From Acidobacteriota bacterium (GTDB taxonomy: Bacteria; Acidobacteriota; Aminicenantia; UBA2199), in NCBI GenBank assembly GCA_021817755.1, contig JAKAGC010000046.1, positions 1 through 12,550 on the forward strand: 12,550 nucleotides of DNA, read 5' to 3'. The notes beneath the pieces are model-generated. The model ran no database searches and was not told the origin of the DNA. It worked only from the letters and a program-made list of their open reading frames with translations. Both the position numbers and the translations under genes were made by a program. Positions 8,090 to 12,550 of this stretch are shown piece after piece (within the stretch, counting starts at the first letter, position 1; each line of letters starts with the position of its first letter).

Positions 8090-8118
8090 TTTACAAGATA
8101 ATAAATTTAGTGTAAAAT
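8090..8118 (+). promoter_or_regulatory. Sigma70-type promoter for the histidine kinase / receiver operon
   Basis: TTTACA (8090-8095) and TAAAAT (8113-8118) have the optimal 17-bp spacer. The predicted start is near 8125, leaving a leader of about 80 nt before the kinase ATG. No strong Shine-Dalgarno is seen at the usual distance from that ATG; AGGA at 8180-8183 is too far away. The kinase may therefore be weakly translated. Confidence 0.65.
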
Positions 8119-8203
8119 GAATTGGATTTATTCCCTATCGAAAAACATACAGGTTTAACACGTCGTACCGGAATATCCCAGGACTTAATGCATGGTATAG
8201 CTC

Positions 8204-10237
8204 ATGAACAAAATACTCATTCTTCACAATCGTTCCGACCAGGTGGCCGGCATGAAAGAAATTGTGAATTCTCACTTCTCCGATTTCCAGTTCATCTCGG
8301 ATAATTCCGGTGATCGAATTCTCACATTAACTACCGACGAACAGCCCGACGTTATTTTACTCGGTAACCTCGCTTCTTCCACAGAAAAAAATGAAGTGTG
8401 CAGGAAATTAAAGAATTCCGAACTCACCCGGCACATTCCACTGCTCGTATTTCCAGGTATACAAATAATATCCAATAATGACGACAGAAATCAGATCATA
8501 GAGGGTGACGCTGAAAAAAAAGCAGATATCATTCTCACTACTCCCCTTACCCCCAATGAACTCTGTTCCCATATCCGGGCATTATTGAGATTAAAAAATG
8601 CCGAAAACAAACTCCTTTACCAGGAAAATATACTCGAAGAAGCCATTCTTAAACGAACCGAAACCCTCCAACGCGAGCTCGTCGAATACAAACGAAAATT
8701 AGATGAAATCAGCCGCAGCGAAGCTGAATACAAACAAATGGTCCAGGCTTCCAATGATGCCATTTTTTTGATTTACAATAAGAAATTCGAGATCATCAAT
8801 AAAAAATTCCAGGAAATGTTTAGGGTAACGCCTCAACACGTATGCCGGCAGGAATTCGATTTTAAAGAGCTGGTAGTTCCCGCTAACCGGTGTATATTTG
8901 CTCAACGCCTTCAAAAGCTTGAAACCGGTGAAAAACAGTCCCTCAAATTTGAGTACACGGCTCTTTCCGGCGATAATACCGAAATGGAAGTCGAAGCGTC
9001 TGTCTGCACCATTAAATATAAAGATGGAATAGCCATACAAGGTGTTATCCGTGATATTACCGAACGAAAGAATCTCGAACGCCAGCTCCGTCATTCCCAA
9101 AAAATCGAAGCCATCAGCCGCCTTGCAGGCGGTATTGCTCACGATTTTAATAATATACTCGCCATTATCCAGGGATACACCGAACTCTCTCTCGATGAAT
9201 TCGAAACCGGTTCCATCATGCACCGGAATCTCACTCATATTTTATCTGCTTCTGACCGCGCGAAAGACCTTGTAAACCAGATTCTTACGTTTAGCCGCCA
9301 GCATGAAGAAGAACGGCAGGAAATCCAATTAAGCCGGATAATCGACGAAACCCTTCGAATCCTTCAACCCATGATTCCCAATTCTATTGAAATCCGGCAG
9401 CATATCGATATGGATGATGGTATCGTATTGGCCAATCCAACCCAGATACGTCAGGTACTCATGAATCTCTGTTCCAATGCGGCCCACGCCATGCGAGATA
9501 CCGGCGGATTACTCGAAGTCACCCTCAGACGTACCGATTATGATTCTGAAAAAATACTCGGGAACCTTGAAGTATGCCCAGGCTCGTTTACAAAATTAAT
9601 CGTTCGCGATACCGGACACGGTATGACCCCCGACATCGTCGAACGCATCTTTGATCCTTATTTTACCACCAAAGCTGCCGGAGAAGGAAATGGAATGGGA
9701 CTCGCCGTTATTCACGGGATCATAAAAAACCACGGCGGTGAAATCACCGTTTACAGCGAACTTGGAAAAGGAACCATTTTCACCCTATACCTTCCGGAAA
9801 TCGCTGAAAATCCCCGTTCATTCCATTCATCCGATAGGATTACCGGCGGAAACGAACGCATCCTATTTATCGATGATGAACGCATGATTACATACATGCA
9901 CCGTGAAGTACTCGAACGGCTCGGTTACCAGGTCGTTTCTATTTCCAACAGCATCGAAGCACTCGATTTGTTCAGCAGTGATCCCGAAATATTCGATCTC
10001 GTTATCACCGATCAAAGTATGCCCGGTCTTACAGGTATCGAACTTGCCAAACAAATCCTCAAAATAAGACCCGATATTCCCGTCATCCTTTGTACCGGCT
10101 ACAGTGAAACCGTCACACGGCAGGATGCCTTGAAAATCGGTATAAAAGAGTTTATTATCAAGCCCATCATAAAACGTGAAATTGCCGGAGTCATCCGGAA
10201 AGTTCTCGACATGCATTCTAATAAAAAGGAGGAATAA
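8204..10237 (+). CDS. Hybrid histidine kinase: degenerate receiver, PAS, HisKA, HATPase, receiver
   Basis: A soluble sensor kinase with no membrane segment. Residues 1-~130 have a receiver fold but lack the key acids: the Asp pair is replaced (ILILHN), the phosphoacceptor position after PDVILL is Gly/Asn, and the usual Lys before Pro is Thr (TTPLTP). A coiled coil (~131-178) leads to a PAS domain (~172-288) ending in the typical GVIRDITERK. The HisKA H-box has His313 in GGIAHDFNN. The ATPase has an N-box (NLCSNAAHAM, 421-430), G1 DTGHGM (469-474) and G2 GNGMGLAV (495-502). The C-terminal receiver is intact: DD at 557-558, phosphoacceptor Asp603 in VITDQSMPG, Thr631 and Lys653. Phosphate probably passes His313 to Asp603. 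The start at 8204 is kept because KILIL forms the first strand and an in-frame TAG lies just upstream; AGGTGG before a later ATG (8252) is an alternative that would break the fold. Confidence 0.9.
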   Translation: MNKILILHNRSDQVAGMKEIVNSHFSDFQFISDNSGDRILTLTTDEQPDVILLGNLASSTEKNEVCRKLKNSELTRHIPLLVFPGIQIISNNDDRNQIIEGDAEKKADIILTTPLTPNELCSHIRALLRLKNAENKLLYQENILEEAILKRTETLQRELVEYKRKLDEISRSEAEYKQMVQASNDAIFLIYNKKFEIINKKFQEMFRVTPQHVCRQEFDFKELVVPANRCIFAQRLQKLETGEKQSLKFEYTALSGDNTEMEVEASVCTIKYKDGIAIQGVIRDITERKNLERQLRHSQKIEAISRLAGGIAHDFNNILAIIQGYTELSLDEFETGSIMHRNLTHILSASDRAKDLVNQILTFSRQHEEERQEIQLSRIIDETLRILQPMIPNSIEIRQHIDMDDGIVLANPTQIRQVLMNLCSNAAHAMRDTGGLLEVTLRRTDYDSEKILGNLEVCPGSFTKLIVRDTGHGMTPDIVERIFDPYFTTKAAGEGNGMGLAVIHGIIKNHGGEITVYSELGKGTIFTLYLPEIAENPRSFHSSDRITGGNERILFIDDERMITYMHREVLERLGYQVVSISNSIEALDLFSSDPEIFDLVITDQSMPGLTGIELAKQILKIRPDIPVILCTGYSETVTRQDALKIGIKEFIIKPIIKREIAGVIRKVLDMHSNKKEE

Positions 10238-10240
10238 ATC

Positions 10241-10630
10241 ATGGGGAAAGTTCCGCATATTCTTATTATCGACGATGAAATCCAAATCCGCGAAATGCTC
10301 AGCCAGATGCTCACACGCGAAGGTTACCAGGTCAGTAATGCTTCCAACGGCAAAGAAGGGATGAAAATCTGCCGCGAACTACCCGTTGATCTTATTATCA
10401 CCGATATTATCATGCCTGAAAAAGATGGAATCGAAATGATTCTCGAACTCCGTAAAGATTTCCAGGAATTAAAAGTCATCGCTATTTCCGGCGGCGGAAG
10501 ACTCGGACCTGATGGGTATCTTGAAATGGCTAAAAAACTCGGCGCCCACCGCACGTTTTTTAAACCCTTCAATCGAAAAGAAATGCTGGAAGCCATTAAA
10601 GAATTGTTAAACGTTGACAAACCTGCTTAA
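10241..10630 (+). CDS. Single-domain response regulator (CheY-like)
   Basis: A 129-aa stand-alone receiver with no output domain. The fold is complete and active-looking: Asp11-Asp12 in LIIDDE, phosphoacceptor Asp55 in LIITDIIMP, Ser83 and Lys108 in FFKPF. A Gly-rich stretch (GGGRLGPDG, 84-92) follows Ser83, as in many single-domain receivers. AAGGAGGA (10226-10233) lies in the last codons of the kinase, and only 3 bp separate the two genes, so they are probably translationally coupled. It is probably phosphorylated by the kinase next door and acts by protein-protein contact or as a phosphorelay intermediate. Its target is not in the window. Its 3' end carries the -35 box for purC. Confidence 0.9.
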   Translation: MGKVPHILIIDDEIQIREMLSQMLTREGYQVSNASNGKEGMKICRELPVDLIITDIIMPEKDGIEMILELRKDFQELKVIAISGGGRLGPDGYLEMAKKLGAHRTFFKPFNRKEMLEAIKELLNVDKPA

Positions 10631-10642
10631 ATCGTTTAGAAT
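10614..10642 (+). promoter_or_regulatory. Sigma70-type promoter for purC, overlapping the end of the receiver gene
   Basis: TTGACA (10614-10619) lies in the codons for Val-Asp-Lys near the receiver's C-terminus. TAGAAT (10637-10642) follows with a 17-bp spacer, after the stop codon (10628-10630). A nearby TATAAT (10642-10647) is too far (22 bp) from this -35. The purC block is probably transcribed from here, with read-through from the kinase operon also possible. Confidence 0.65.
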
Positions 10643-10671
10643 ATAATATAAAATTAAGTTCCCTTAGCCTT

Positions 10672-10689
10672 AAGGAGATAAATGTGAGG
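10672..10689 (+). promoter_or_regulatory. Start-stop mini-ORF and double Shine-Dalgarno in the purC leader
   Basis: AAGGAG (10672-10677) is followed 4 nt later by ATG TGA (10682-10687), a start codon directly followed by a stop. A second Shine-Dalgarno, GAGG (10686-10689), overlaps that stop and is correctly placed (7 nt) for the purC ATG at 10697. Ribosomes bound to the first site could shield or feed the second. The arrangement is seen in the sequence; any regulatory effect is inference. Confidence 0.4.
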
Positions 10690-10696
10690 ATCAACT

Positions 10697-11578
10697 ATGG
10701 AAGGAATTACTAATTTCGATTTACCTTTTAAACATTTTAAAAGAGGGAAAGTAAGAGAAGTGTATGAAATCGACAACCAATTACTCATTATTTCTACAGA
10801 CCGTATTTCTGCTTTCGATTATATTCTTCCTTCTTTGATTCCTGATAAAGGAAAAGTGCTCAACCGAATTGCTGCCTTCTGGTTTAATTACACACGCGAT
10901 TATATCCCCAATCACATTATTTGCGATGAACCTGAAAAACTCGAGCAATTCCTTCCATATGCAAAAATCATCGAAAAAAGAGCCATATTGACCCGAAAAT
11001 TGGAAACCTTCCCCATTGAAGCCATTGTCAGGGGCTATATTGTCGGTTCCGGATGGAAAACCTACCAGGAAAGCGGTAAAATCTGCGGCATCTCCCTTCC
11101 CCCCGGTCTTCATTTCGCCGATAAATTCCCTGAACCTATCTTTACTCCTACCACAAAAGCTGAAAAAGGCCACGATGAAAACATCACATTCGATCAAATG
11201 AAGGATCTCATCGGTCACGAAAATGCTGAAAAAATCAGGGACCTCTCTATTTCCCTTTTCCTGAAAGCCGGTAAATATGCTTATGAAAAAGGCATCATCC
11301 TCGCTGACACCAAATTCGAATTCGGAAAAGATGAAAACGGAAATATCATTCTCATCGATGAGATTTTTACTCCCGATTCCTCACGATTCTGGAAAGTAGA
11401 AGATTATTCTCCCGGAAAAGAGCCTCCTGCTTATGACAAACAGTATGTTCGTAATTACCTGTTGAACTCTACCTGGGATCGCAATTCCGTTCCTCCTCAA
11501 TTACCTGAAGAAGTCATTGCAAAAACCAGGGAAAAATACTTCGAAATCTACCGGATACTTACCGGGAATTCTCTGTAA
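10697..11578 (+). CDS. purC: Phosphoribosylaminoimidazole-succinocarboxamide (SAICAR) synthase
   Basis: Catalyses the ATP-dependent joining of CAIR and aspartate to form SAICAR in de novo purine synthesis, in the cytosol. Family signatures are clear: GKVREVYE (17-24, nucleotide-binding lobe), STDRISAFD (33-41), EAIVRGYIVGSGWKTYQ (108-124), FTPTTKAEKGHDENI (149-163), LADTKFEFG (202-210), DE (221-222) and DSSRFW (227-232). At 293 aa it is of the longer form of the family, as in yeast Ade1-like and many bacterial enzymes, rather than the ~240-aa E. coli type. It begins at ATG 10697 with GAGG 7 nt upstream. It heads a probable operon with a CvpA-family gene starting 7 bp after its stop. No other purine genes are in the window. 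Confidence 0.96.
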   Translation: MEGITNFDLPFKHFKRGKVREVYEIDNQLLIISTDRISAFDYILPSLIPDKGKVLNRIAAFWFNYTRDYIPNHIICDEPEKLEQFLPYAKIIEKRAILTRKLETFPIEAIVRGYIVGSGWKTYQESGKICGISLPPGLHFADKFPEPIFTPTTKAEKGHDENITFDQMKDLIGHENAEKIRDLSISLFLKAGKYAYEKGIILADTKFEFGKDENGNIILIDEIFTPDSSRFWKVEDYSPGKEPPAYDKQYVRNYLLNSTWDRNSVPPQLPEEVIAKTREKYFEIYRILTGNSL

Positions 11579-11585
11579 TTAACAA

Positions 11586-12104
11586 ATGATCGATAGTTTG
11601 AATTTCCTCGATTTTATCATTCTCTTTATTCTTTCGTTCTCTATTCTTTTCGGATTCATAAAAGGACTATTGAGGGAATTACTATCCATTGCTTTTTTTA
11701 TTGTTGCAGTAATCATGGCGTTTCTCTTCTACCTCGATGCCGGAAAATTTCTCTCCTCATTTATTTCAAACAAAGAAATCGCCCATTTTGTCGGTTTTTT
11801 ATCCATTTTTGTAATTGTAATTATTATCGGGATACTGGTTACCTATTATGTAAAAAAAGTCTTTATCGTTGGCCCTCTCAAACCCATCGACCGAATCCTC
11901 GGGGGCATTTTCGGACTTCTGAGAGGAATCCTCATCTCTGCTGTTCTTGTTTTCGGTTTTATCACATTTTCAGTCAACAAAGAATGGGTAACTCACTCCC
12001 GGCTCACTCCGTACGTTATCAAATCCATCGATGTGTTCTATAATCTCTTACCGGACACATACAAACAAAAATTAAAAATTATTAAAGAAAACGAACCCAA
12101 ATAA
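11586..12104 (+). CDS. cvpA: CvpA family inner-membrane protein
   Basis: A 172-aa integral membrane protein with four predicted hydrophobic segments (~8-24, 31-50, 66-88, 108-128) and a polar, Lys-rich C-terminal tail. Family features are the N-terminal LDFIIL and GFIKGLLRELLSI (23-35), and the PIDRILGGIFGLLRG stretch (100-114) before the last segment. CvpA proteins are linked to colicin V export and envelope stress tolerance in enterobacteria; their molecular activity is not settled. In E. coli cvpA precedes purF, so its position 7 bp behind purC echoes a purine link. No clear Shine-Dalgarno precedes ATG 11586, so translation probably depends on coupling to purC. Confidence 0.85.
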   Translation: MIDSLNFLDFIILFILSFSILFGFIKGLLRELLSIAFFIVAVIMAFLFYLDAGKFLSSFISNKEIAHFVGFLSIFVIVIIIGILVTYYVKKVFIVGPLKPIDRILGGIFGLLRGILISAVLVFGFITFSVNKEWVTHSRLTPYVIKSIDVFYNLLPDTYKQKLKIIKENEPK

Positions 12105-12134
12105 CAGACAAATAACAAACAAATGACAGACAAA
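12104..12134 (+). repeat. ACAGACAAA direct repeat across the cvpA/fis-like junction
   Basis: ACAGACAAA occurs at 12104-12112 and 12126-12134, 22 bp apart, flanking an A/C-rich unstructured stretch that contains the ATG of the next gene (12123). No Shine-Dalgarno is present. An unstructured, A-rich start region can allow ribosome entry without one. Confidence 0.35.
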
Positions 12135-12404
12135 CGTTTATTAGAATTAGCTGAACAGTTTGAAGACCTAACGATAAAAAAGATGATGAAGATTCTCACA
12201 CACAAAGCCTCCAATTCCAAACTCTACTTCAAAGAAATTATGGATGAATTCGAAAAAACACTATTACTCGCATTACTTGAAAAATACGATTACAATAAAC
12301 TCAAAATGTCCATCGGTGTAAAACTCCATCGAAATACCATCTCCCAGAAGATGGAAAAACTCAAAATCAAAGAGAAGAAAAAAAAACAGGATAACCCCGA
12401 ATAA
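12123..12404 (+). CDS. Small Fis-type helix-turn-helix DNA-binding protein
   Basis: A 93-aa protein. The C-terminal half fits the Fis/HTH_8 fold: FEKTLLLALLEKYDYNKLKM (43-62), then GVKLHRNTISQKMEKLKI (65-82), where HRNTIS matches the conserved xRNTL recognition-helix pattern. The usual GGN/GN turn before the recognition helix is altered to DYN. A basic tail, KEKKKKQ (83-89), follows. The N-terminal 40 residues are helical, as in Fis dimers, but are not otherwise recognised. The gene starts 18 bp after the CvpA gene with no visible Shine-Dalgarno. It is probably a nucleoid-associated or regulatory protein; its targets are unknown. In 12405-12480 I see no clear terminator. Confidence 0.75.
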   Translation: MTDKRLLELAEQFEDLTIKKMMKILTHKASNSKLYFKEIMDEFEKTLLLALLEKYDYNKLKMSIGVKLHRNTISQKMEKLKIKEKKKKQDNPE

Positions 12405-12483
12405 ATCCCTTATCCTTCATTTGGTCTTCTATACTCATTTCCATCACAGAAAGAAAAAATTTTCATGTTTTAAAAAAAAGGGG

Positions 12484-12511
12484 TTGACAATATCCAAAAT
12501 AACTGTATAAT
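12484..12511 (+). promoter_or_regulatory. Consensus promoter for the tRNA
   Basis: Perfect TTGACA (12484-12489) and perfect TATAAT (12506-12511) with a 16-bp spacer. The predicted transcription start (~12518) lies about 13 nt before the tRNA 5' end, as is usual for stable-RNA promoters. Confidence 0.85.
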
Positions 12512-12530
12512 ATATCCTTATGATTTGTGC

Positions 12531-12550
12531 TGGGAAGTCGTCTAACGGCA
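12531..12550 (+). tRNA. 5' end of a tRNA, probably tRNA-Gln (cut by window edge)
   Basis: TGGGAAG fits the 7-nt acceptor strand, T12538 is position 8, and GTCT (12540-12543) starts the D-arm, followed by AACGGCA with the invariant GG. A tRNA beginning with T-G and this D-arm is typical of bacterial tRNA-Gln. The anticodon lies outside the window, so the specificity is inferred. Confidence 0.65.

Noticed and set aside
8699..9238. 179-codon minus-strand frame opposite the kinase
   Set aside because: It is antisense to PAS and HisKA sequence with clear motifs, and has no ribosome binding site or family resemblance.

Overview
The window is a dense bacterial segment, and all intact genes are on the + strand. 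It is moderately AT-rich, with purine-rich coding strands, Shine-Dalgarno-led starts and sigma70-type promoters (TTGACA/TATAAT-like). A secreted M48 protease with a BepA-like core and a hybrid histidine kinase suggest a didermic (Gram-negative) environmental bacterium. I cannot place it in a phylum from sequence alone. Codon style looks similar across the sensory and housekeeping genes, so I see no obvious recent import. The exception is the left edge (1-282), which has a different base texture.

Layout. 1-430: a probable degraded minus-strand fragment resembling a chitobiase/hexosaminidase C-terminal-type domain, then two tandem +-directed terminators. 576-2072: membrane-anchored or exported M48 metalloprotease with a C-terminal LysM-like module. 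2190-7945: a two-gene unit with its own promoter. The first gene is a 1171-aa protein of three GAF domains, a helical linker and a STAND/AAA-type ATPase. The second is a 709-aa protein with a related ATPase fused to a calcineurin-like metallophosphoesterase. 8090-10630: a promoter, then a hybrid histidine kinase (degenerate receiver, PAS, HisKA, HATPase, receiver) and, 3 bp later, a stand-alone receiver protein. 10614-12404: a promoter inside the end of the receiver gene, then purC, a CvpA-family membrane protein and a small Fis-type HTH protein. 12484-12550: a consensus promoter and the first 20 nt of a tRNA, probably tRNA-Gln.

How the genes may work together. The GAF-ATPase and ATPase-phosphoesterase proteins share the same ATPase lead-in (PYxAG...FFGR), both have intact Walker A and B motifs, and they lie 35 bp apart behind one promoter. 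The simplest reading is a sensor/effector pair: GAF domains detect a ligand or redox/gas signal, the NTPases switch or oligomerise, and the phosphoesterase cleaves a phosphodiester or phosphomonoester substrate. This is inference and is the strongest candidate for an undescribed system here. The kinase/receiver pair is a separate phosphorelay whose output is not encoded in the window. The purC-cvpA-fis block is ordinary housekeeping apart from an odd start-stop element in the purC leader.
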